A stretch of DNA of 64,000 bases, from NCBI RefSeq assembly GCF_033025475.1, contig NZ_CP130322.1:1550001-1614000 (forward strand). Reading direction: 5' to 3'. The notes under the pieces were generated by a model. The model did no database searches. It saw only the letters and a list, made by a program, of their open reading frames with translations, and was not told the DNA's origin. Shown piece after piece: positions 18,950 through 27,879 of the stretch. The DNA comes from Sphingomonas sp. C3-2 (GTDB lineage: Bacteria > Pseudomonadota > Alphaproteobacteria > Sphingomonadales > Sphingomonadaceae). Made by a program: the position numbers and the translations under genes. Position 1 is the stretch's first letter. Every line of letters starts with the position of its first letter.

Positions 18950-20122
18950 TCACCGGTGCCGCGCCGCGCGCACCCCCGCATCGATCGCCTGCTTCCACTC
19001 GGCAAGGATCGCGTCGGGCGTGTAGCGCACCATCGATTGCTGCGCCGCCTTCCCCAGCCGCGCACGCAGGCCCGCATCCGCCATCAGCCGGCGCAGCCCT
19101 TCGGCCAGCCCCGCGACATCGCCCGGCGGCACCAGCAGGCCGTTCTGGCCATCCGCCACCAGCACCCCCGGCCCCCAGTCGCAATCAAAGGAGATCGACG
19201 GAATTCCAACCGACAACGCTTCAGCCAGCGCATTGCCCCAGCCCTCGAAGCGCGAGGAGAGGACAAACAAATCGGCCTCCACAGCCCAGCCACCGGGCGT
19301 CGGCGTCAGCCCGGGCAGCGCCACGCGGTCGGCAAGCCCCAGCCGCGCGATCTGCGCCTCCAGCACCTTGCGCTCTTCCCCCTCGCCCCAGATCACCAGC
19401 CGCCATTCGGGGCAGTCGGCAGCGATCCGCGCCCACGCCTCCAGCAACAGATCGAACCCCTTTTGCGGCACCAATCGCCCCACCGCCACGATCGTCTTGT
19501 GCGCGTGGCGCCTGCGCGGCCCCATTGGCGGCACCATCACCGGATTGGGAATCACCCACTGTTTCTGGCGCGGTGATCGCGGATACCAGTCCATCGCCCC
19601 TTGCGTGATCGTCACCAGCCCGAAGGCGCGCGGGTAAAGGCGGCGCCGCAGCCAGGCCCAGATTGCCCCCACCGTCTGCAATTCGGGGTTGTTGCGTTCC
19701 GATATAATGATCGGCACCCCCGTCCCCAGCATCGCGATCAACGCCAGAATATTGGTGCGCGTCAGAAAACTCACAATCACATCGGGGTTGGCCTTGCCAA
19801 AGGCCTGCCGGATTTTGAGCACCCGTCGGATCGCGGCGACCATGCCGCCCACGCGCCCGCGCGGTGCGGGCGGCAGGCCAAGGCCCACGACCGAAACCTC
19901 GGGCGCGAACTGATAATAGGGGGCCTCCCCCGGCGCGGCGAGCGTCACCAGCGTGACCGTCCAGCCGGTCTCGACCAGCCGATTGGCCAGAATGTTGACG
20001 ACGCGCTCGGCACCACCCGCGCTTAACCCCGGTAACAAAAAGCAAATATGCGGCAGGCGCACGGCCGCCTTGTCATTCTGCCATTCGCCCTGTCCGGCCG
20101 CCCCCGCCGCCACGCTCGACAT
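18950..20122 (-). CDS. Glycosyltransferase family 4 protein
   Basis: 390-residue GT-B-fold glycosyltransferase, cytoplasmic or membrane-associated. The N-terminal acceptor domain opens with the glycine-rich loop LLPGLSAGGAERVVNILAN, and the donor domain carries VGRLVPQKGFDLLLEAWA and the E-x7-E motif in RFEGWGNALAEALSVG. It resembles enzymes that build lipopolysaccharide or capsule chains, but it stands alone without other polysaccharide genes, so sugar and acceptor are unknown. The first ~20 residues before LPHICFLLPG are poorly conserved and the start is uncertain. Confidence 0.85.
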   Translation of the reverse strand: MSSVAAGAAGQGEWQNDKAAVRLPHICFLLPGLSAGGAERVVNILANRLVETGWTVTLVTLAAPGEAPYYQFAPEVSVVGLGLPPAPRGRVGGMVAAIRRVLKIRQAFGKANPDVIVSFLTRTNILALIAMLGTGVPIIISERNNPELQTVGAIWAWLRRRLYPRAFGLVTITQGAMDWYPRSPRQKQWVIPNPVMVPPMGPRRRHAHKTIVAVGRLVPQKGFDLLLEAWARIAADCPEWRLVIWGEGEERKVLEAQIARLGLADRVALPGLTPTPGGWAVEADLFVLSSRFEGWGNALAEALSVGIPSISFDCDWGPGVLVADGQNGLLVPPGDVAGLAEGLRRLMADAGLRARLGKAAQQSMVRYTPDAILAEWKQAIDAGVRAARHR

Positions 20123-20224
20123 AGCCGCAAATCCCCAAGAACCGGGGAAAACTAGCGCCTATCACACCTCAACGTCGCGCCACCTTCGGTGGTATCGGGG
20201 CAGGTATTTCGCGCCGCCGGGCTG

Positions 20225-22006
20225 TTACAAACGATTCATCTTCAGCCAGGCGCGCTTGCCGAGCCATGCCTTGTCGAGCGCAGCCTCGCTCGCCGCCGCG
20301 GCAACGCCGTCGCCCATCGCCCTTTGCGTCATCGCCAGCCCGTACAGGGCCCAGCCATTATTGGGCGCCTGCGCCAGCGCATCGAGAAAGGCCTGCCGCG
20401 CCCCGGCATAATCCTTCGCCTCATAGAGCGCCGCGCCCAGCGACTGGCTGACCGGATAATACCAGAAGGGCGGCTCCATATAGCGCACGCCGGATTCGAT
20501 CGTCGCCGCCGCGCGGTAGAGCTTCGCCGCCTCGGCATAGCGCCCATGCGCATAGGCCAGGCGCCCCTGCGCCACCGCTTCGGCCAGCCGCAACAGATCG
20601 GGCGCGGGGACAAGCTGGTCGGTCATCGGCTTGAAATCGGTGGTCGTGCGGATCTTCGCGATCGCGTCGATCTCTGCACGGTTGCCGGCATCGTTGCGCT
20701 GCTGGGCATAGGCCACAGCGCGCGCATAATGCCACATCGCGGTCACATAGGGCAGGCGCTTGTCGGGCGGCGGCATCTTCAGGATCGCGGCCGGCTCGGC
20801 AAATTGAGCAAAGGCCAGATAGGGCGCGGCATCCACCGGCTGCACCCAGGGCATCGCGGCGGTCACATCGGTGTTGAGGATCGTTCCCAGCCGCCGCGCC
20901 TCGGTGATCGCGGTGCCCATATCGCCCGCCATCTGCGCCGAGGTGACGATGAAATGGACGTTATGCGGGTAATAGCCGAAGCGGTAGAGCCCCTGTTCGT
21001 GGCTGCGCTGCAGATAATCGGCATCCACCTTCGCCGCCGCCACATTGACGCGGATCGCGTCCTTGTACCGCCCCACCCGGTAGTAAAGATGCCCCGGCAT
21101 ATGAACGAGGTGCCCCGCCGCAGGCACCAGCGGGGTGGCCAGCCGATCGGCCGCCGCCTCGGCCTGCGCCGGATTGGCGGTGCTTTCCATCAGGTGGATA
21201 TACAGGTGCGCGCCCTGCGGATGGTCGGGGGATCGTTGCACCACCTTCTCCACCAGCGCCACCGCCTCGCCGATCTTGCCCTTGGGCGTCCGGCCGTCGC
21301 TTTCCCAATAATCCCAGGGCCGCGTATCCATCACCGCTTCGGCCGCAAGCACGGCGACATCGTCATTGTCGGGAAAACGCCTGGCCACCTCGAGCATCGC
21401 GTCGGCATAGGCCAGGTCCAGCGCGACACGGTCGGCGGGCGGCTTTTCGGCATAGCGTTTCTGGATCGCCTCAATGGGGCTGCGTTCGACCGGCGTCGCC
21501 TTGCCCGCCAGCGCGAGCGCGCGGCGCGCGGCGCTGAGCGCGGGCTGGAACGCCTTTTCATCCATCGGCGCATTGATATTGGGCCCGTGCGCATAGGCCT
21601 CGCCCCACCAGCACATCGCGCAATCGGGGTCCAGCCGCTGCGCCTCGCGAAACGCGCGGATCGCCTCGGCATGGTTGAAACCGTAACTCAGCATCAGCCC
21701 CTGATCGAAGAAACGCTGCGCCACCGCGTTGCGCGTCGTCACCGGAAAATCATGGTTGCCAAGGCCCGGGATCAGCCCGACAGGCGCCTCCTTCGCGCCC
21801 GCGGCCTGAACGAACGCCGCCTGTGCCAGCCGCAAACGCAGCGCAGCGCCCGCATTTTTGCCGCCCCCGCACAACTGGCGCATCGGGCGCGTCGGATCGA
21901 GCAGGTCGAGCAATTGGGGCGACGGCGCGCCCCGGCTCTGGGGGGCGATGCCCATCAGCATCGTCGCGGCCAGGGCAAGGCAGGCAGGCTTCACCACATT
22001 CGTCAT
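20225..22006 (-). CDS. Exported TPR-repeat protein of unknown function
   Basis: 593-residue protein with an N-terminal signal peptide (cleavage near SRGAPS) and many tetratricopeptide-like helix pairs, clearest near the N terminus (NHAEAIRAFREAQRLDPDC) and C terminus (YEAKDYAGARQAFLDALAQAPNNGWALYGLA). It contains a CAMCWWG motif (C-x2-C) just after the first repeat, HMPGHLYYRVGRYKDAIRVN and AHLYIHLMES, giving several conserved His residues in mid-protein. This architecture occurs as a family in sphingomonads and other proteobacteria but I know no assigned function. It is monocistronic. Confidence 0.8.
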   Translation of the reverse strand: MTNVVKPACLALAATMLMGIAPQSRGAPSPQLLDLLDPTRPMRQLCGGGKNAGAALRLRLAQAAFVQAAGAKEAPVGLIPGLGNHDFPVTTRNAVAQRFFDQGLMLSYGFNHAEAIRAFREAQRLDPDCAMCWWGEAYAHGPNINAPMDEKAFQPALSAARRALALAGKATPVERSPIEAIQKRYAEKPPADRVALDLAYADAMLEVARRFPDNDDVAVLAAEAVMDTRPWDYWESDGRTPKGKIGEAVALVEKVVQRSPDHPQGAHLYIHLMESTANPAQAEAAADRLATPLVPAAGHLVHMPGHLYYRVGRYKDAIRVNVAAAKVDADYLQRSHEQGLYRFGYYPHNVHFIVTSAQMAGDMGTAITEARRLGTILNTDVTAAMPWVQPVDAAPYLAFAQFAEPAAILKMPPPDKRLPYVTAMWHYARAVAYAQQRNDAGNRAEIDAIAKIRTTTDFKPMTDQLVPAPDLLRLAEAVAQGRLAYAHGRYAEAAKLYRAAATIESGVRYMEPPFWYYPVSQSLGAALYEAKDYAGARQAFLDALAQAPNNGWALYGLAMTQRAMGDGVAAAASEAALDKAWLGKRAWLKMNRL

Positions 22007-22149
22007 GGCACATCTCCACGAACCACGGGCGGTAAGGCCGGTTTATACCATCATCGTCCGCGCAGGTGTAGGCAGACAGCACTTCGCCCGCCGATGGCCG
22101 AACCATCGACGGGCGCGCTTTCCTCCCCAGGAAACTCTTTCGGTACGGA

Positions 22150-22181
22150 TGCCGGCGGACAAGGGGGTCAGCCCGCCGGCA
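22150..22181. terminator. Hairpin downstream of aceA
   Basis: A 9-bp GC-rich inverted repeat (22150-22158 and 22173-22181, core GCCGGCGG/CCGCCGGC) lies about 20 bases past the isocitrate lyase stop on the leftward strand. No clear U-tract follows. It is the only obvious structure in the ~195-base gap between aceA and the TPR gene. Confidence 0.45.
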
Positions 22182-22200
22182 CCCGTTCCCAGCAATCCGG

Positions 22201-23802
22201 TCAGGCGGCCTGACTGAACTGGTTCATCGTATTGTCCTTGCCACCGGCCTTCAGCGCGGCCTCGCCGGCGAAATATTCCTTGTGATCGTCGCCAATGTCG
22301 GAACCCGACATGTTCTGGTGCTTCACACAGGCGATCCCCTGGCGGATTTCCTTGCGCTGGACCCCGGCGACATAGCCAAGCATGCCCTGCTCGCCGAAAT
22401 ACTCCTTCGCCAGATTGTCCGTGCTCAGCGCCGCGGTGTGATAGGTCGGCAGCGTGATCAGGTGGTGGAAGATCCCCGCCCGCTTCGCCGCGTCGCGCTG
22501 AAAGGTGCGGATGCGCTCATCGGCTTCGCCCGACAGCTCGCTGTCGTCATAGTCCGCGCTCATCAGGCGGGTGCGGTCATAGGCCGAAACGTCGCGCCCT
22601 TCCTTCTCCCAGGCGTCGAACACCTGCTGGCGGAAATTGAGCGTCCAGTTGAACGAGGGCGAGTTGTTATAGACCAGCTTGGCATTGGGAACGACGTCGC
22701 GGATGCGGTCCATCATCCCCGCAATCTGCTCGATATGCGGCTTTTCGGTCTCGATCCACAGCAGGTCCGCGCCGTTCTGCAGGCTCGCGATGCTGTCGAG
22801 CACGCAGCGATCCTCCCCGGTGCCCGGGCGGAACTGGAACAGGTTCGACGGCAGCCGCTTGGGGCGCATCAGCTTGCCATTCCGGGTGATGACGACATCG
22901 CCATTGCCAACCTGGCTCGGGTCGATCTCTTCGCAATCGAGGAAGCTGTTATACTGATCGCCCAGATCGCCCGGCGTCTTCGAAACCGCGATCTGCTTGG
23001 TCAGCCCGGCGCCCAGCGAGTCGGTGCGGGTGACGATGATCCCGTCCTCGATGCCCAGTTCAAGGAAGGCATAGCGGCAGGCGCGCACCTTCTGGAGGAA
23101 ATCCTCATGCGGCACGGTAACCTTGCCGTCTTGGTGGCCGCACTGCTTTTCGTCGGACACCTGATTCTCGATCTGCAGCGCGCAGGCGCCCGCCTCGATC
23201 ATCTTCTTGGCGAGAAGATAGGTCGCCTCGGCATTGCCGAACCCGGCGTCGATATCGGCAATGACCGGGACGACATGCGTCTCGAAATTCTCGATCCGGT
23301 CGAGAACGTCCTTTTCCTTGGCCGCATCGCCCTGTTCACGCGCCGCGTCCAGTTCGCGAAACAGCAGGTTCAGCTCGCGCGAATCCGCCTGACGCAGGAA
23401 GGTGTAGAGTTCCTCGATCAGCGCGGGGACGCTCGTCTTCTCGTGCATCGACTGGTCGGGCAGCGGACCAAATTCGCTGCGCAGCGCCGCGACCATCCAG
23501 CCCGACAAATAGAGATATTTGCGCTTGGTGGTGCCGAAATGCTTCTTGATCGAAATCATCTTCTGCTGGGCGATGAAACCGTGCCAGCAGCCGAGCGACT
23601 GGGTGTAGTTGGCAGGATCGGCGTCATAGGCGGCCATGTCCTGGCGCATGATCTTCGCGGTGTAGCGCGCGATGTCGAGCCCGGTGCGGAAACGGTTCTG
23701 CAGGCGCATACGCGCGGCGGCTTCGGCGCCGATCGCGTTCCATGCTTCGCCCTTGGACTCGATGAGCCGGTTCAACTGGGTGATTTCTTCCTGGTACGAC
23801 AT
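22201..23802 (-). CDS. aceA: Isocitrate lyase
   Basis: Glyoxylate-cycle enzyme splitting isocitrate to glyoxylate and succinate, needed for growth on acetate, fatty acids or alkanes. 533 residues, matching the long bacterial class. The catalytic loop is EKQCGHQDGK with Cys221, and VIADIDAGFGN supplies the Mg-binding acids. The start at 23802 (MSYQEEITQLNRL) is clear; the open frame beyond it is shadow of the divergent regulator. The gene is divergent from an ScfR/RamB-type regulator, which very probably controls it. Confidence 0.95.
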   Translation of the reverse strand: MSYQEEITQLNRLIESKGEAWNAIGAEAAARMRLQNRFRTGLDIARYTAKIMRQDMAAYDADPANYTQSLGCWHGFIAQQKMISIKKHFGTTKRKYLYLSGWMVAALRSEFGPLPDQSMHEKTSVPALIEELYTFLRQADSRELNLLFRELDAAREQGDAAKEKDVLDRIENFETHVVPVIADIDAGFGNAEATYLLAKKMIEAGACALQIENQVSDEKQCGHQDGKVTVPHEDFLQKVRACRYAFLELGIEDGIIVTRTDSLGAGLTKQIAVSKTPGDLGDQYNSFLDCEEIDPSQVGNGDVVITRNGKLMRPKRLPSNLFQFRPGTGEDRCVLDSIASLQNGADLLWIETEKPHIEQIAGMMDRIRDVVPNAKLVYNNSPSFNWTLNFRQQVFDAWEKEGRDVSAYDRTRLMSADYDDSELSGEADERIRTFQRDAAKRAGIFHHLITLPTYHTAALSTDNLAKEYFGEQGMLGYVAGVQRKEIRQGIACVKHQNMSGSDIGDDHKEYFAGEAALKAGGKDNTMNQFSQAA

Positions 23803-23988
23803 GGTCCTCGTCTTTCGTAGCCGTGAGCCTGAGCCGTGGTGCCCGAACAGCGCCGCTTGCCCTTGAAAGAAAATTGACAACCAAACGCCCGATTCGCGAG
23901 CAATACCGCTCAAAATTCGTGTACCAGCGTGCGCGAAATGACGGTTTTCGTTTGTCACATTGTATGATTTTTGACAAAATCCCCGGCC
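23803..23988. promoter_or_regulatory. aceA / regulator divergent promoter region with TGACAA repeats
   Basis: The 186-base gap contains three copies of the hexamer TGACAA or its complement: 23875-23880 (direct), 23952-23957 (inverted) and 23972-23977 (direct). The last two form a 7-bp dyad, TTTGTCA...TGACAAA (23951-23978, 14-base centre), ending 10 bases before the regulator ATG. Such placement suggests autoregulation of the regulator together with control of aceA. Binding is inferred from position only. Confidence 0.5.
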
Positions 23989-25380
23989 ATGGCAGAGCAA
24001 AAGCTTTTCGCAGGACATGCGATCAAACGTCTCCGGCGCGGCATCGGCGTCACCCAGATGGCGATGGCCGAGATGCTCGATATCTCCGCCAGCTATCTGA
24101 ACCTGATCGAACGCAACCAGCGCCCGCTTTCGGCCGCGCTGCTGCTCCGCCTCGCCCAGCAGTTCGATTTCGATCCGCGCACGCTTGCCGCCGATGAACC
24201 CGGCGGCGGCGCGCAGGCCATTCGCCGCCGCCTCGCCGATCCGCTCTTTGCCGATCTCGAGATCGACCGGACCGAGGTGGAGGAATGGCTCGCCGCCGCC
24301 CCGCGCGCCGCCGAGGCCTTTGCCCGCGCCTTTGATCGGCTGCACACGGCCGGCCCCGCCGCCGAGAGCGGCGCTGAGGCCGACAGCCTTACCACCGTCC
24401 GGCGCGAGATCGCGCGCTGGCGCAACCATTTCGCCGATCTCGACGCGCAGGCCGAAACGCTGGCCGACGAACTGCGCCTCGGCGCGGGCGATCTCTACGG
24501 CGCGATCGCCGATCGGCTGCGCACGCGCCACCAGCTCTCGATCCGCATCCTCCCCTTCGACGTGATGCCCGATCGGCTTCGCCGGCTCGATCTCCATGCG
24601 CGCCAGCTCCAGCTTTCCGAAATGCTCGATCCTGCCTCGCGCACCTTTGCCGCGGGCTATCAGCTCGCCCAGAACGAGGCGCGCGCCGAGGTCGATGCGC
24701 TGGTGCGCGGCGCGGGCTTTACCGATCGGATCGCCGAGCGCCTTTATCGTCGCCATCTGCTCAGCTATTTCGCCGCCGCGCTGATGATGCCCTATGCGCG
24801 TTTCCTGCGCGCATGCGAGGCGACGGGCTATGATGTCGAGCTGCTGCAACGGCGTTTCAACGCCGGGTTCGAACAGGTCGCGCACCGGCTCACCACGCTC
24901 CAGCGCGTCGGCGCGCGCGGGCTCCCTTTCTTCATGATCCGGATCGACCGCGCGGGGCAGGCATCCAAGCGCTATGAGGGCGCGAGCGCCGCGCCGCTGG
25001 TCGAGGCGGAGGGGCGCTGCCCGCTCTGGGGCCTGCACCATGCCTTTGACCGGCCGGGCCAGCTGGTGCGCCAGCTCGTCGCGCTCGAAGACGGCACGCG
25101 CTGGTTCACGCTGGCCCGCACCGTCCAGCCGCAGCGCCACCTGTTTGGCGGGGTGAATGCCGAATTCTCGATCGGGCTCGGGCTCGACGCAGCGCTCGCC
25201 GGGCGGCTCGCCGCCGCGCGCGGGATCGACCTGTCGGGTGAGGCGGTTCCGATCGGGCTTGGCTGCCGCCGGTGCATGCGTGCCGATTGCCCGCAGCGCT
25301 CGGCGCCGCCCACGGGCCGCGCGCTCCTCATCAACGAACGCGAACGGGGGCTCTCGCCCTTCAACTTCGCCGGCGACTGA
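23989..25380 (+). CDS. ScfR/RamB-type XRE regulator with ImmA/DUF2083 domains
   Basis: 463-residue transcription regulator of the short-chain-acyl-CoA-responsive group (RamB, MccR, PccR relatives). An XRE helix-turn-helix (about residues 5-60; ISASYLNLIERNQRPLS) is followed by an IrrE/ImmA-like domain (FAAALMMPYARFLRACE) that lacks a true HExxH zinc site, and a C-terminal DUF2083-like domain with C-x2-C-x4-C (CRRCMRADCPQ). Homologues respond to acyl-CoA or glyoxylate-cycle status and control aceA-type genes; the divergent aceA here fits. The ATG at 23989 is preferred over an in-frame TTG at 23971. Confidence 0.88.
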   Translation: MAEQKLFAGHAIKRLRRGIGVTQMAMAEMLDISASYLNLIERNQRPLSAALLLRLAQQFDFDPRTLAADEPGGGAQAIRRRLADPLFADLEIDRTEVEEWLAAAPRAAEAFARAFDRLHTAGPAAESGAEADSLTTVRREIARWRNHFADLDAQAETLADELRLGAGDLYGAIADRLRTRHQLSIRILPFDVMPDRLRRLDLHARQLQLSEMLDPASRTFAAGYQLAQNEARAEVDALVRGAGFTDRIAERLYRRHLLSYFAAALMMPYARFLRACEATGYDVELLQRRFNAGFEQVAHRLTTLQRVGARGLPFFMIRIDRAGQASKRYEGASAAPLVEAEGRCPLWGLHHAFDRPGQLVRQLVALEDGTRWFTLARTVQPQRHLFGGVNAEFSIGLGLDAALAGRLAAARGIDLSGEAVPIGLGCRRCMRADCPQRSAPPTGRALLINERERGLSPFNFAGD

Positions 25381-26328
25381 TCAGCCGCGCGACGCCGCGT
25401 CCAGCCGCGCGCACTGATCGGCGCTCAGCGTCAGGTCGAGCACACCCAGCAGCTCGTCCAGCTGCGCGGTCGAGGTCGCGCTCGCGATCGGCGCGGTCAC
25501 GCCCGGCTGCGCCGCCGCCCAGGCCAGCGCGATCTGCGCCAGCGTCGCGCCCGTTTCGGCGGCGATCGCATCCATCACCGCCAGCACCGCGCGCCCGCGA
25601 TCGTTGAAATAGGTGGCGGCGTGCTGGCCGCGCATCCGCCCGGCGAAATCGCCCTCGCTGCGATATTTCCCGGTCAGGAAGCCCGATGCCAGCCCGTAAT
25701 AAGGCAGCACGCCAATCGCATGGCGCACGCACAGATCCTGCAGCGCACCCTCATAGCTGTCGCGGCTCATCAGATTATATTCGGGCTGCAGCACGCCATA
25801 TGCCGGCAGCGCCTCGTGCGCGCTCACCGCCAGCGCCTCGCCCAGCCGCTCGGCGGAAAAATTGGATGCACCCAGCACGCGCACCTTGCCCGCGTTTACC
25901 AGCCCGCCAAACACCTCCATCACCGCCTCGATCGGTGTCGCGGGATCGTCGCGGTGCGCGTAATAAAGGTCGATATAGTCGGTCCCCAGCCGCCTGAGCG
26001 ATTCGTCCACCGCCGCCGCGATCCGCGCGGGCTTCAGCCCCTCGCCGCCCGCACCGGGCAGCATCCCCACCTTGGTCGCGATCAGCACATCGTCGCGCCG
26101 CCCGCGCCGGGCCAGCCACGCGCCGATCACCCGTTCCGATTCGCCGCCCTGATGCCCCGGAACCCAGGCCGAATAGGAATCGGCGGTATCGATCATCGTC
26201 CCGCCCGCCGCGACGAACCGGTCGAGAATGGCAAAGCTCGTCGCTTCATCGACATTCCACCCGAACACATTGCCGCCCAGCACCAGCGGCGGCGTCTTCA
26301 GCCCGGTCTTGCCCAGTTCGCGCATCAC
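25381..26328 (-). CDS. Aldo/keto reductase
   Basis: 315-residue NADPH-dependent oxidoreductase with a TIM-barrel fold. The catalytic tetrad is visible: Asp and Tyr in IDTADSYSAW, Lys in VLIATKVGM and His in YYAHRDD. GVLPYYGLASGFLTGKYRSEGD places it with the YajO/AKR11-12-like group acting on aldehydes or sugar-derived carbonyls; the physiological substrate is unknown. Two consecutive Met codons (26328, 26325) can start it. Its stop abuts the end of the convergent ScfR-type gene, and its upstream region is an unusual AT-rich island. Confidence 0.88.
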   Translation of the reverse strand: MMRELGKTGLKTPPLVLGGNVFGWNVDEATSFAILDRFVAAGGTMIDTADSYSAWVPGHQGGESERVIGAWLARRGRRDDVLIATKVGMLPGAGGEGLKPARIAAAVDESLRRLGTDYIDLYYAHRDDPATPIEAVMEVFGGLVNAGKVRVLGASNFSAERLGEALAVSAHEALPAYGVLQPEYNLMSRDSYEGALQDLCVRHAIGVLPYYGLASGFLTGKYRSEGDFAGRMRGQHAATYFNDRGRAVLAVMDAIAAETGATLAQIALAWAAAQPGVTAPIASATSTAQLDELLGVLDLTLSADQCARLDAASRG

Positions 26329-26338
26329 ACCCTCTCCA

Positions 26339-26395
26339 ATCCGTAATATTCAACCAATATTTATGCGATTATTGAAATCAAATACCAATAATGCT
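26339..26395. promoter_or_regulatory. AT-rich divergent promoter island
   Basis: This 57-base tract is only about 26% G+C in an otherwise roughly two-thirds G+C window. It holds two ACCAATA copies 31 bases apart (26353 and 26384) and an inverted repeat ATTATTG-11-CAATAAT (26368-26392). It lies just upstream of the aldo/keto reductase and 36 bases ahead of the divergent DUF815 gene, so it probably carries promoter and operator sites for one or both. Confidence 0.5.
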
Positions 26396-26430
26396 TGCCC
26401 GGCCGCGCCGCCTTTCCTATCGAGGCGCGC

Positions 26431-27255
26431 ATGACCGCATCACCCGACGCCCTGTCCCGTATCGCCGAAGCGCTGGAACGGCTTTCGCCGCCGCCGCGCC
26501 AACCCTCTGATGTCGAGGCGTATCCCGCCTATGTATGGCGCGACGGCACGGTGCAGGCAACGCGCACCTTTGCCCCGCTCCCCATCGATATCCTGACCGG
26601 GATCGATGAGCAAAAGGCCGCCGTGCTCGCCAATGCGCGCCGCCTCGCCTCCGGCCATTCGGCGCACGACGTGCTGCTCTGGGGCGCGCGCGGCATGGGC
26701 AAGTCGGCGCTCGTCAAAAGCGTGGTCGGCACGCTTCAGGCCGAGGGGGCCGATATCGCGCTGGTCGAGGTGGCGGGCGATCATCTTGCCGACCTCCCCG
26801 CGCTGTTCGCGCAGATCGCGCGCACGCCCCGCGCCTTTGCGCTCTTCATCGACGATCTCGGCTTCGACGATAACGGCAAGGAAGCCCGCCTCCTGCGCTC
26901 GCTGCTCGAAGGCGGTGCCGAGGCGCGCCCCGCCAATGCCCGGCTTCACGTCACCTCCAACCGCCGCCACATCGTGCCGCGCGGGATGGACGAGCAGCAA
27001 AATGCGATCAATCCGCGCGACGTGATCGACGATCGGATGGCGCTGTCGGATCGTTTCGGGCTCAGCCTCGGCTTCCACAATTGCGATCAGGATAGCTATC
27101 TCGCGATGGTCGAAACCTATGCACGGCTGAACGATCTGCCCTTCGATCCGGCCGATGCGCTGCTCTGGTCCACCCAGCGCGGCGGGCGTTCGGGCCGCGT
27201 CGCCTGGCATTATGCGGTCGAACTCGCCGGCCGCGTCGGAAAGCGCATCGGATGA
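26431..27255 (+). CDS. DUF815 AAA-type ATP-binding protein
   Basis: 274-residue cytoplasmic P-loop ATPase of the DUF815 family. Walker A is GARGMGKSA, the Walker B region is FALFIDDLGFDD, and the arginine-rich TSNRRHIVPRGMDEQ segment and DRMALSDRFGLSLGF are family hallmarks. Start at 26431 has GAGGCG upstream; an earlier in-frame codon at 26395 lies in non-coding-looking DNA. DUF815 proteins are widespread in alphaproteobacteria with no settled function. It overlaps the following secreted-protein gene by four bases. Confidence 0.85.
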   Translation: MTASPDALSRIAEALERLSPPPRQPSDVEAYPAYVWRDGTVQATRTFAPLPIDILTGIDEQKAAVLANARRLASGHSAHDVLLWGARGMGKSALVKSVVGTLQAEGADIALVEVAGDHLADLPALFAQIARTPRAFALFIDDLGFDDNGKEARLLRSLLEGGAEARPANARLHVTSNRRHIVPRGMDEQQNAINPRDVIDDRMALSDRFGLSLGFHNCDQDSYLAMVETYARLNDLPFDPADALLWSTQRGGRSGRVAWHYAVELAGRVGKRIG

Positions 27256-27806
27256 AGCGCCTGTTCGCCGCCGCGCTGATCGCGCTCCCCTGCGCCGCCC
27301 CCGCACAAGGAGCCGCGCCCACGCCCGAACAGGCCTTCTTCGCCAATCTTACCGCGCTGTGCGGCCAGAGCTTTGCCGGAAAGCGGATCAGCGCCGATCC
27401 GCAGGACGCCGCGTTCGACGATCAGCCGCTCGTCATGCGGGTGGCGCGTTGCACCGCGGACGAAATCCGCATTCCCTTTTCGGTCGGCGCCGATCACAGC
27501 CGCACCTGGATCGTCCGGCTTACCCCCAAGGGGCTCAGCCTCAAGCATGATCACCGCCACGCCGATGGCAGCGAAGACAGCCTGTCGCGTTATGGCGGCA
27601 CCGCCGATGGCGCCGGCAGCGCGACGCGCCAGCAATTCCCGGCCGATGCGGAGACCAAGGCGCTCTTCACCGCGCAGAATGCCACCGTCTCGCGCACCAA
27701 TGTCTGGGCGCTGGAATTGCATCCGGAAAAGACATTTCTATATGAACTGAAGCGGCATAATCGCGATTTTCGCGTCGCTTTTGATCTCGCGCGCCCGATC
27801 GGCTGA
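27252..27806 (+). CDS. Secreted protein of unknown function
   Basis: 184-residue protein with a clear signal peptide (MKRLFAAALIALPCAAPAQG). The mature part holds two cysteines (LCGQSF, ARCTAD) that could pair, and the segments RTWIVRL, LKHDHRHADGSED and NVWALELHPEKTFLYELKR. I do not recognise an enzymatic motif; similar proteins are annotated only as hypothetical secreted proteins. The ATG overlaps the DUF815 stop by four bases, so the two are probably cotranscribed. Confidence 0.75.
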   Translation: MKRLFAAALIALPCAAPAQGAAPTPEQAFFANLTALCGQSFAGKRISADPQDAAFDDQPLVMRVARCTADEIRIPFSVGADHSRTWIVRLTPKGLSLKHDHRHADGSEDSLSRYGGTADGAGSATRQQFPADAETKALFTAQNATVSRTNVWALELHPEKTFLYELKRHNRDFRVAFDLARPIG

Positions 27807-27879
27807 GCCCTCGCTTCCAATTTTGGCGTTTTGGCGCTAAGGCGACGCGATTTTTCAGCATCCAGCATCAAGAGACTAC

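Noticed and set aside
20189-22213. 674-codon plus-strand frame opposite the TPR gene
   Set aside because: Shadow of the TPR gene; His/Arg/Gly-rich translation without recognisable domains.
22201-25140. Fused 979-codon frame covering aceA and upstream DNA
   Set aside because: The first ~446 codons are antisense to the ScfR-type regulator; aceA begins at 23802 with the normal isocitrate lyase N terminus.
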